From positions 1 through 32,211 of the forward strand of contig CAJMRM010000036.1 in the NCBI GenBank assembly GCA_905215775.1: a stretch of DNA of 32,211 nt, written 5' to 3'. Every line of letters starts with the position of its first letter. Position 1 is the first letter of the stretch. Shown piece by piece: positions 1-6,245 of the stretch. The translations under genes and the position numbers were made by a program. This DNA is from an uncultured bacterium. Its GTDB lineage: Bacteria > Bacillota > Clostridia > Lachnospirales > Lachnospiraceae. A model generated the notes under the pieces. It saw only the letters and a program-made list of their open reading frames with translations. It was not told the DNA's origin and made no database searches.

Positions 1-181
1 TGGGAATCTGCCACTGGATAGTATGACAGTGTGCAGAGCAGTCAGTGCCAAACGGTTTCTTATTTTTGAAGTCATATTTACAATCGGCTACTGTTCGACA
101 AGCTGGGATTTATCTATTATTCTTTGTACTTCCTTTCAATGTGCAAACTATAAAACGCCATGATTACTATTGTTTCTATCA
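1..181. other. AT-rich non-coding edge
   Basis: This is the window edge, downstream of the nuclease-like gene. I see no convincing open reading frame, terminator with a T-tract, or RNA. It may hold decayed coding sequence continuing the nuclease-like gene past its stop, but I could not establish a frame. Confidence 0.4.
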
Positions 182-997
182 TTACTCCCAATGCTGACAG
201 CAAATTTCCGGAATCTCGTCGTGCATATTCCTGGATACTGTGTATCCTTCGATATGATGGATAGACTGCAGCTTTCCGTAGTACCGGAAAGCAATGTAGT
301 TCGGCGGCTCCTTCGGCCAGCCCTTTACGCCTATTGGACAAAAATACTTTCCATGTCTTTGCATAATATCGATCCAGCTGATCGGGCAGCCGTCCGGGTT
401 CTGGGTTCCCAACGCCACCACATAGACCATGTTGCTGTCCAGTTTCTGCATCGTCATAATCCCCCTTAAATATGTGGTAAATTCCGCAAGCAGGTGTTTC
501 TGCTCGTGGTTGGAAGCTGACTTTGACCGTTCGGCAAGCTCATATACCCTGCTCCACGGAAGGTGCTTCACCGGAATTCCGTTTACGCTGTAAAACGGCA
601 GGTACAGGGCGGCATAGGTTTCCGTGCATTCCGACAGTGTCACGATTACCTTGTTTGCTGCACCGCTGGCCGCAAAATCCTTTCTAACGGAATATTTGGT
701 CAGCTGCTCTGTTCCCGGAAGCACCCAACCTCTCTTCGCCTCGAAAATTACATGAAATGTCCGGTAATCCGTTACCTCGATGTCCGTGATACCGGTGTCG
801 GCCGTGTACTGCTGGTTCAGAATGACGGTTTCTTCCGGGTCTGGCATTACCGGAACCACGGAGGAAACAACCGCCTTCAAGAATTCCGGACATTTTGCAA
901 GCGCCCAGGACATGCTGAGCGTAATGTCGTTTTCCTTGTCTCCCAGAAGTTCAAAAATACTCCCGACCTCTTTGTTGTACGAAATCAGTCTTGGCAT
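182..997 (-). CDS. PD-(D/E)XK nuclease-like protein, function unknown
   Basis: The 271-residue product has no signal peptide or membrane segment. Around residues 68-102 it carries a PD-(D/E)XK-type nuclease core: D72 in TGITDIE, the E86-x-K88 pair in FHVIFEAKRG, then Q98 and Y102 in QLTKY. The fold assignment rests on that motif order, not on a family I can name. A ribosome binding site (GCAGGAGAGATT before ATG) supports the start. The gene lies 23 bp after the stop of a macro-domain gene remnant and in AT-richer DNA than the rest of the window, which suggests acquired DNA. The C-terminus stops abruptly after ICCQHWE with two stop codons in tandem, so truncation or a frameshift is possible. 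Related short nuclease-like proteins occur as accessory genes in gut Clostridia, but the substrate is not deducible here. Confidence 0.6.
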   Translation of the reverse strand: MPRLISYNKEVGSIFELLGDKENDITLSMSWALAKCPEFLKAVVSSVVPVMPDPEETVILNQQYTADTGITDIEVTDYRTFHVIFEAKRGWVLPGTEQLTKYSVRKDFAASGAANKVIVTLSECTETYAALYLPFYSVNGIPVKHLPWSRVYELAERSKSASNHEQKHLLAEFTTYLRGIMTMQKLDSNMVYVVALGTQNPDGCPISWIDIMQRHGKYFCPIGVKGWPKEPPNYIAFRYYGKLQSIHHIEGYTVSRNMHDEIPEICCQHWE

Positions 998-1020
998 AAT
1001 CTCTCCTGCCCTTCCACCTT

Positions 1021-1191
1021 TTAAGAATCATTCGCAGTATCTATTCCCTGTCTGGTCTGCTCCTTCAAAGCATCTTCGTAATACCACATTGTTTCCCTGT
1101 CAAAGCACACCATCCGCACCTCCATGTCCGGATGGGTTTCCAGAAACTTAAGAATCGTCCTGACGGAAATCCCGGATACTTTTCCGTGTTG
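1021..1191 (-). pseudogene. C-terminal remnant of a YmdB-like macro-domain protein
   Basis: An open stretch of about 56 codons with no start of its own ends in TAA just before the nuclease-like gene. Its translation includes ISVRTILKFLETHP and VRMVCFDRETMWYYEDAL. This matches the last helix, strand and helix of YmdB-type macro domains, where E. coli YmdB has IAVKTVSEFITRH and VYFVCYDEENAHLYERLL in the same order. Those family proteins deacetylate O-acetyl-ADP-ribose. The ADP-ribose-binding N-terminal two thirds are absent: reading upstream, the frame hits a stop at about 1192-1194 and the sequence becomes AT-rich and unrelated. I therefore call it a deletion remnant, probably non-functional. 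The family call is from remembered sequence similarity. Confidence 0.7.
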
Positions 1192-1266
1192 TTATATCAT
1201 GTATGTTTATGTTCTCCGTCTCCGATACAATAGAAGTGAACAGTTTACCTTCCATCAGAAACTCGT

Positions 1267-1953
1267 TTATACCATTTCTGCTTGCATTTCTTCTGAATCT
1301 GCCAATTCCTCTAACACTGTACGCAAACAGATCTTCATTTCCTCATCAGACGGCATAACAATTTTCTTTCGCTTTTTAACTTCCTTTTCAATATGTTTAA
1401 GTAACATTCTCCTTGCAAACGCTTTTCTGTCTGAGCTTGCATACATAAGGCTTCCAGCTCCCACCAGGCCGATCCCCTGGATCATGGACGCCTCCTTCAG
1501 ATTCTCCTCTGGCAGGAACAGCCGCGTAAAGCCCAGCTCCCGGGCCCGGACCGTAAGGGTAAGAGCTCCCGGGATCCCCTTGATCCGGCCGTCCAGTCCC
1601 AGCTCCCCCAAAAACATCCACGTTTCCTCCGGGGCCGGGATGATCCCGTACGCCGTCAGGATCGCCGCCGCAATGGCAAGATCAAAGCCCGTTCCCTCCT
1701 TTCTCAGATCCGCAGGAGACAGGTTGATGGTCACCTTTCTGGGCGGCAGCTCCACTCCCAGGTTCCGGATGGCCGTCCGGACCCGGTCCTGGGCCTCCCG
1801 CACCTCAGAGGCCAGGTATCCCACAAAGGACCAGCCGGGAAGGCCTCCGCTCACATCCGCCTCCACAGACACCTGGGTCCCCCACATGCCCTGGAGATAA
1901 ATACTATTCACTTTTCCAAACAAATCCTGTTTTCCCTTCTTTCCGGAATACAT
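1267..1953 (-). pseudogene. comM: Truncated comM/yifB (Mg-chelatase-like AAA protein), N-terminal part only
   Basis: Residues 12 to about 166 match the N-terminal S5-fold domain of ComM/YifB proteins: VEADVSGGLPGWSFVGYL, then PPRKVTINLSPADLRKEG, TGFDLAIAAAIL and FLGELGLDGRIKGIPGAL. Full-length family members are about 500 residues and continue into an AAA+ ATPase with Walker A and B and a C-terminal domain. All of that is missing. After GIGLVGAGSL the frame runs into about 58 lysine- and glutamate-rich residues I cannot assign, and base composition shifts to AT-rich at about position 1449. The gene is therefore a broken copy fused in frame to foreign or decayed sequence. ComM normally acts as a branch-migration helicase in natural transformation, and this fragment could not do so. 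Loss of this locus may impair transformation unless another copy exists. Confidence 0.8.
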
Positions 1954-2291
1954 CCACAGTTCTATGGTTTTTTCAATTTGTCATCCATATCTTGTCATGG
2001 GAATTCTCTGATCGCTTTTGATGTGTATACAGATCCTTATAGAGATCGGCTTAGAATAAAAAGATCGAACCTTATGTTTACTATACCGGATACCGGCCGG
2101 AATTTCAAGCCCTATTTCGGCCAGGGCCCCAGCGGGGATTCCAGCCAGTTTCCGGCTGGCAGCTCAGCCATCCCCCCCTCCGGCGGGTATTCCCCCCAGA
2201 CACCCGGCCAGTATTCCGGTCACGCCCCGGCGGGCTGCCGGGAACCCGGTCTTTCCCGGGAACCCGGCCCGCCGCAGCCCCAGAGCCGGTT
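1954..2291. other. 338-bp intergenic spacer, GC-rich dyad-rich half
   Basis: No convincing gene. The left part (1954-2090) is moderately AT-rich and may hold the comM promoter, but I see no clear -35/-10 pair. The right part (2095-2291) is extremely GC-rich with many small dyads. A plus-strand frame there would give a Pro/Gly/Ser/Gln-rich peptide (from the ATG at about 2071), with no ribosome binding site and no recognisable domain; I regard it as probably spurious. Confidence 0.5.
2228..2274. repeat. GC-rich inverted repeat with nested direct repeat
   Basis: CGGCGGG (2228-2234) pairs with CCCGCCG (2268-2274), and CCGGG (2238-2242) pairs with CCCGG (2263-2267). The 12-mer CCGGGAACCCGG occurs twice, at 2238-2249 and 2256-2267. 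The structure lies about 20 bp past the stop of the alpha/beta hydrolase gene. It may mark its transcript end, but there is no T-tract. Confidence 0.55.
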
Positions 2292-3233
2292 TTAACCGTT
2301 TTGTTCCTCCAGATGTCCCAGGAGCCAGGAAAGAAGATCCTCCCGTACCTCCTCCCGGTTGATCTCATTGAACAGCTCATGGCGGGCGTCCTTATAAAAG
2401 CCCAGGGTAATATCCTGGCAGCCGGCGTCTGAAAACCGTTTATACACCTTTCTGACGCCTCTTTCGTTTTCTCCCACCGGATCCCGGTCCCCGGAAAGCA
2501 GAAGAAGGGGCATGTCCGTTCGCATCCTTCCCAGCCGCTCTGCCCGCTGGTCCATGAGGATCACCCGGAAGAAATCCCGGTAGGCCCCAGAGGTAAAAAG
2601 GAACTGGCAGTACGGATCTGCTTCAAAGCTCCTGGCCTTTTCCATATCCCTGGTAAGCCAGTCGTGGTCAGTCTGTACCGGCCGGAATTTCCGGTTATAA
2701 TTCCCCAGGGACAGCTCGTGGAGCAGACGGCTCCGGCTGCGGCTCCCCCTTATGGCGCTCACCAGAGACGCCAGGCACCATCCGGCAAGTACCATTCCCT
2801 CCGGCTGGGAGCCGGTCCCCATGAGGATCACGCCGTCGGGCCCGTCCTCATAGACGGTCAGAGTCCGCCTCACCATAAATGAGCCCATGCTGTGGCCCAG
2901 AAGGAACAGCCGCTTCCCTCTGTATCTCCTTTTTCCATAAAGCGTCAGCCTGCGCACGTCCTTCACCAGTGAAAGCTCCCCATCCTTGTCTCCAAAGTAT
3001 CCCAGATCCTCTTTTTCCGCCGCGGTCCTTCCATGGCCCAGATGGTCGTGGCCATAGACGGCGATCCCCCGGTCTGCCAGCCATTCTGCTGTTCCCCGGT
3101 AGCGTCCCGTATGCTCCATCATCCCGTGGACGATCTGTACGGCTCCCAGGATCTCCCCGTCCGGCAGCCATTCCATACAGTGAAGCCTGGAATTTCCATC
3201 ACTGGATGGAAGGTAAAATTCCCTTTCTCTCAT
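2292..3233 (-). CDS. Alpha/beta hydrolase, monoacylglycerol lipase/lysophospholipase type
   Basis: A 313-residue soluble serine hydrolase of the Hydrolase_4 (lysophospholipase/monoglyceride lipase, PldB-like) group. The oxyanion-strand motif is IVHGMMEHTGRY at 34-45. GHDHLGHGRT at 61-70 is typical of this subgroup. The nucleophile elbow GHSMGS gives Ser115. The acid is Asp251 in GDRDPVG and the base His285 in RHELFNE. Length and motif order fit the family fully. No signal peptide is seen, so it probably acts in the cytoplasm on monoacylglycerols or lysophospholipids; the substrate is inferred. AAAGGGGAAAAGA precedes the ATG. It starts 54 bp after the LysR gene on the same strand and may be co-transcribed with it. 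Confidence 0.85.
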   Translation of the reverse strand: MREREFYLPSSDGNSRLHCMEWLPDGEILGAVQIVHGMMEHTGRYRGTAEWLADRGIAVYGHDHLGHGRTAAEKEDLGYFGDKDGELSLVKDVRRLTLYGKRRYRGKRLFLLGHSMGSFMVRRTLTVYEDGPDGVILMGTGSQPEGMVLAGWCLASLVSAIRGSRSRSRLLHELSLGNYNRKFRPVQTDHDWLTRDMEKARSFEADPYCQFLFTSGAYRDFFRVILMDQRAERLGRMRTDMPLLLLSGDRDPVGENERGVRKVYKRFSDAGCQDITLGFYKDARHELFNEINREEVREDLLSWLLGHLEEQNG

Positions 3234-3287
3234 TCTTTTCCCCTTTCTTCTGAAATTTCATCACACGTCTCCAATCCCGGAGCGGCA

Positions 3288-4193
3288 TTATCTTCCGCCG
3301 GAAGCGTCCTTGTCCAGCTGGATCCACTCCTCACAGAGCTTCTTCAGCTCACTGGAAAAAACGCTGCCCTTGTTCCACAAAAACAGAAATTCATGGTCCA
3401 TGGAAAAGTCCTCCAGACGGATCTCCTTTAAAAGCCCCTGCCGAATCTCCTGCTCCACAGCTGCCTCGTACAAAAAGGCGATCCCGCAGTCCCGGACCAG
3501 AAGGCTCACCATGGTATGGATGTTCTCCACCTCGGCATAATGAATAAAATCGCTGATCTTAAGGTTTCTGGCCGCCAGATTCCTTTCAAGGATCTTCCGG
3601 CTTCCGGAGCCCTTTTCCCTGAGGATCAGCCGCTCCCCGAGAAGATCCTTAAGTTTCTGTTTTCCAGCGGGAAGGGCATGTCCGGCAGCGCAGACCGGAA
3701 TGTACCGCTCCCTGCGGAACAGCTCCGTATCAAACTCCTCTGACCGGATATACCCCTCGCTTAAGGCCAGATCCATCTCCCCTGCCCGGAGCGCCTCTAA
3801 AAGCCGGTCCGTGTTGCCGAACCGCAGGCATACATTCACGTCCGGATGAAGGTTCAGATACCGGGCCAGAGGCCCTGTGACCGCGTATTCTCCAATGGTC
3901 ATGGTCACGCCCATGGTCAGCGTCCTTACAGCGTTCCCAGACTCCCGCATCCGTTTTTCCATGGCCCTCTGGTCATTCTCCATGGTGATCATGGTCCTTT
4001 TAAGGATCTCCCCTGCCCGGGTCAGCTCCAGCCGCTTCCCGTCCCGGACAAACAGCTCTGCGCCATATTTCTTTTCCAGGAACCGGATATGCTGGGATAC
4101 AGCGGGCTGGGTGATGTGAAGCTCCTCCGCCGCCGCTGTAAAATTCATATACCGGCAGGCCGCCAGGAACGTTTCGATCCGAAAATCCAGCAT
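3288..4193 (-). CDS. LysR-family transcriptional regulator, divergent from chromate transporter genes
   Basis: At 301 residues this is full length for the LysR family. The N-terminal winged helix-turn-helix spans about residues 3-62 (FLAACRYMNFTAAAEELHIT, then QPAVSQHIRFLE). The periplasmic-binding-protein-like effector domain begins near residue 90. A strong GGGAGGAGGG ribosome binding site precedes the ATG. The gene is divergent from the two chromate transporter genes across a 121-bp AT-rich intergenic region. That is the standard arrangement for a LysR protein controlling its neighbour and itself, so it probably regulates the transporter pair. The effector is unknown. Confidence 0.88.
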   Translation of the reverse strand: MLDFRIETFLAACRYMNFTAAAEELHITQPAVSQHIRFLEKKYGAELFVRDGKRLELTRAGEILKRTMITMENDQRAMEKRMRESGNAVRTLTMGVTMTIGEYAVTGPLARYLNLHPDVNVCLRFGNTDRLLEALRAGEMDLALSEGYIRSEEFDTELFRRERYIPVCAAGHALPAGKQKLKDLLGERLILREKGSGSRKILERNLAARNLKISDFIHYAEVENIHTMVSLLVRDCGIAFLYEAAVEQEIRQGLLKEIRLEDFSMDHEFLFLWNKGSVFSSELKKLCEEWIQLDKDASGGR

Positions 4194-4314
4194 TCCTCAT
4201 CCCTCCTCCCTTTTATCATAATATATTTTTATCATTATATCAATATATATAATTTTACTTTCTTGTAAAATCTGGATATAATGGCCTCATCAAACAACAG
4301 GAAAGGAAATCATC
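4194..4314. promoter_or_regulatory. Divergent lysR / chromate transporter promoter region
   Basis: Rightward, TTTACT (4254-4259), a 17-bp spacer and a perfect TATAAT (4277-4282) form a plausible sigma-A promoter for the transporter genes, followed by an AGGAAAGGAAA ribosome binding site. Leftward, the segment 4215-4255 is almost pure A/T with partly symmetric ATAT/TGATA tracts, including a TATAAT on the minus strand. It would fit a LysR binding site overlapping the lysR promoter. The operator assignment is inferred. Confidence 0.6.
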
Positions 4315-4911
4315 ATGTTACAAAAAAAGAACCTGGAACAGCTGTGGATCCTCTTTAAATCCATGTTCCTCCTGAGCGCCTGCACCTTTGGCGGCGGCTT
4401 CGTCATCGTATCTCTTATGAAGAAAAAATTTGTGGAAGAGCTGAAATGGCTGGAGGAGGATGAGATGTTAGACATCACGGCCATCACCCAGTCCTCTCCC
4501 GGCCCCCTGCCGGTCAACGCCTCTGTAATCATCGGCTACCGGATGCAGGGCATCCCCGGCTCCCTGGCCGCAGTCCTGGGGACCATCCTTCCGCCTATGT
4601 TCGTGATCTCCCTGATCTGTGTTTTTTACACAGAATTCCGGCAGAATCTCTATATTGCCGCCGCCCTGCAGGTCATGCGGGCAGGCGTTGCGGCCGTGAT
4701 CCTGGACGTCACATGGAACCTGGCAAAAAACGTCTGGAACAGCCATTCCGTGTTCTATACGTCCCTCATGGCCCTCTCCTTCTGCGGAGCGTATTTCTTC
4801 GGCGTCAGCGCCATGATCATCATTCTGATCTGCCTTGTCATCGGGATCACAGAAGCGGTCCTTACATCTTATAAAAAGAAAGGGGTAACCGGAAATGAAT
4901 CTTTTAATTAG
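4315..4911 (+). CDS. Chromate transporter subunit, short form (first of a pair)
   Basis: A 198-residue membrane protein of the chromate ion transporter family. The family motif FGGGFVIVSLM lies near residue 24 and the second conserved motif SSPGPLPVNASVIIGY near residues 60-75, followed by about five hydrophobic segments. Classical ChrA proteins are about 400 residues with two homologous halves. Here each half is a separate gene, the short-chain arrangement common in Firmicutes, and the two products probably assemble as a heterodimer. The gene overlaps its partner by 17 bp, implying translational coupling. Families of this type export chromate in some bacteria, but many short pairs have no proven substrate, so transport of chromate itself is uncertain. 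Confidence 0.85.
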   Translation: MLQKKNLEQLWILFKSMFLLSACTFGGGFVIVSLMKKKFVEELKWLEEDEMLDITAITQSSPGPLPVNASVIIGYRMQGIPGSLAAVLGTILPPMFVISLICVFYTEFRQNLYIAAALQVMRAGVAAVILDVTWNLAKNVWNSHSVFYTSLMALSFCGAYFFGVSAMIIILICLVIGITEAVLTSYKKKGVTGNESFN

Positions 4912-5476
4912 CTTATTTTTCTCCTTCATCCAGGTGGGCATGTTTTCCGTAGGCGGAGGCTACGCCGCGATCCCGCTGATCCAGGACCAGATCGTAAACG
5001 TCCACAAGCTGATGACCATGGCTGAGTTTACGGATCTGATCACCATTGCAGAGATGACCCCGGGCCCGGTCTCCATCAACTCCTCCACCTTTGTGGGGAC
5101 CCGGTTAGCAGGTCCCCTGGGCGCAGTCCTCTGCACTCTGGGCTGTATCATCCCCTCCTTCATCATCTGTCTGACCCTGGCCCACTTTTACTATAAATAC
5201 CGCTCCTTCTCCGGCGTCCAGACGGTTCTCTCGGCCCTGCGCCCGGCGGTGGTTGCCATGATCGGATCTGCCGGAATGTCCATCCTGATGCTGGCACTGT
5301 TCAACACCAGCTTTTATGAGATCTCTCTGGCAGCCCTGCGCCCCATCGAGCTCATACTGTTTGCAGGCTCCCTGTTCCTGTTAAGAAGGTTCCGGGGAAA
5401 GGTGGGGGCCGTCTCCATCATCCTGGGTTCCGGAGCCGTGGGGACCCTGGCCTATGTCCTGTGCGGGGCCCTGTAA
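4895..5476 (+). CDS. Chromate transporter subunit, short form (second of a pair)
   Basis: A 193-residue membrane protein homologous to the product of the preceding gene. It repeats the family motifs as FSVGGGYAAIPLIQD near residue 17 and MTPGPVSINSSTFVGTRLAG near residues 52-71, then several transmembrane segments. The AAAGGGG ribosome binding site lies inside the end of the upstream gene, so the two are translated from one mRNA. The gene ends only 7 bp from the convergent sigK stop codon, with no obvious terminator between. Transcription of the two operons may therefore interfere. Substrate uncertain as for its partner. Confidence 0.85.
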   Translation: MNLLISLFFSFIQVGMFSVGGGYAAIPLIQDQIVNVHKLMTMAEFTDLITIAEMTPGPVSINSSTFVGTRLAGPLGAVLCTLGCIIPSFIICLTLAHFYYKYRSFSGVQTVLSALRPAVVAMIGSAGMSILMLALFNTSFYEISLAALRPIELILFAGSLFLLRRFRGKVGAVSIILGSGAVGTLAYVLCGAL

Positions 5477-5483
5477 ACCGCTC

Positions 5484-6122
5484 CTACGCCGTATACCCGT
5501 CCCGCTGGAATTCCTCGCGCAGCTTTTCCACAGCCCTTTTCTCGAGCCTTGAGACATAGGACCTGGAGATCCCCAGCTGCCCGGCGATCTCCCTCTGGGT
5601 GTGCTCCTTAGAGCCGAAAAGGCCGTATCGCAGGCGGATCACGGTCTTTTCGGTGTCTTTCAGATTCTGTTCGTAGGCCTCGTAAAGCTTTCTCACATCC
5701 TCCTTCAGGATGACCTGCTCCACTGCCTCCTTCCCTTCCATCTCCAGAATGTCCATGAGGCTCACGGTCTCGCCGTCCTTGTCGGTACCGATGGGATCAT
5801 AAATAGAGACCTCTTTGGAAAATTTCTTCCCGGCCCTGAAAAGCATCAGGACCTCATTCTCTACGCATCTGGCCGCATAGGTGGCCAGTCTGGAGCCCTT
5901 CTCCATATTATAGGAATCCACCGCCTTTATGAGGCCGATGGTCCCCACAGACAGAAGATCCTCGGTCTCATAGCCGGAGTTCTGGTATTTTTTTATGACA
6001 TGGGCGACCAGGCGCATGTTCCGGCTGATCAGCACATTCCTTGCCTCCCGGTCACCCTCTTTGTACTGCCGGAGGTACTCTCTTTCTTCCCTGGCTGTTA
6101 ATGGCTGCAAAAACGTCTTCAA
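5484..6122 (-). CDS. sigK: Sporulation RNA polymerase sigma factor K, uninterrupted and without pro-sequence
   Basis: A 212-residue sigma-70 family protein closely matching SigK. Region 2 includes ARNVLISRNMRLVAHVIKKY and EDLLSVGTIGLIKAVDSY, followed by LATYAARCVENEVLMLFRA. Region 4 contains the helix-turn-helix TQREIAGQLGISRSYVSRLE near the C-terminus. SigK directs late mother-cell gene expression (spore coat and cortex) during sporulation. The protein begins at MKTFLQPLTAREE, which aligns with residues just after the roughly 20-residue pro-peptide of B. subtilis SigK, so processing by a SpoIVFB-type protease seems unnecessary. No skin-like element splits it. The start codon is TTG, placed 6 nt after AAGGTGG; no in-frame ATG lies between it and an upstream stop. 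That ribosome binding site is inside a hairpin. Confidence 0.92.
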   Translation of the reverse strand: MKTFLQPLTAREEREYLRQYKEGDREARNVLISRNMRLVAHVIKKYQNSGYETEDLLSVGTIGLIKAVDSYNMEKGSRLATYAARCVENEVLMLFRAGKKFSKEVSIYDPIGTDKDGETVSLMDILEMEGKEAVEQVILKEDVRKLYEAYEQNLKDTEKTVIRLRYGLFGSKEHTQREIAGQLGISRSYVSRLEKRAVEKLREEFQRDGYTA

Positions 6123-6124
6123 AG

Positions 6125-6172
6125 AAAGCCACCTTAGAGCATTATTAATCTATCTTATGCTCAGGCGGCTTT
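6125..6172 (-). promoter_or_regulatory. Hairpin covering the sigK ribosome binding site (or terminator of pepD operon)
   Basis: The arms 6125-6142 and 6157-6172 form a 16-bp stem with a 2-nt bulge and a 14-nt loop. One pair is G-U in minus-strand RNA but A-C in plus-strand RNA, which points to function on the minus-strand transcript. The 3' arm contains AAGGTGG, the sigK ribosome binding site, and is followed by CTTTCTTTG, a weak U-run overlapping the TTG start. It could be an intrinsic terminator for the upstream genes, a translation-blocking hairpin, or both. Confidence 0.6.
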
Positions 6173-6245
6173 CCAGGTGCTTTTACATATTTTTATTTTC
6201 AGTATGCCGGACGTTTACCGGCAGAGGGGCCGGACCCCTGGCTGT

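Noticed and set aside
2066..2080. Possible SOS (LexA/DinR) box near comM, CGAAC...GTTT
   Set aside because: The spacer is 5 rather than 4 and the right half-site is imperfect; it lies over 100 bp from the comM start.
2071..2292. Plus-strand Pro/Gly/Ser/Gln-rich open frame
   Set aside because: No ribosome binding site, no recognisable domain, and composition explained by the GC-rich dyads.
6203..6240. Small GC hairpins just after pepD as a strong terminator
   Set aside because: Two short dyads are present but no T-run follows on the minus strand; the hairpin at 6125-6172 is a better candidate.
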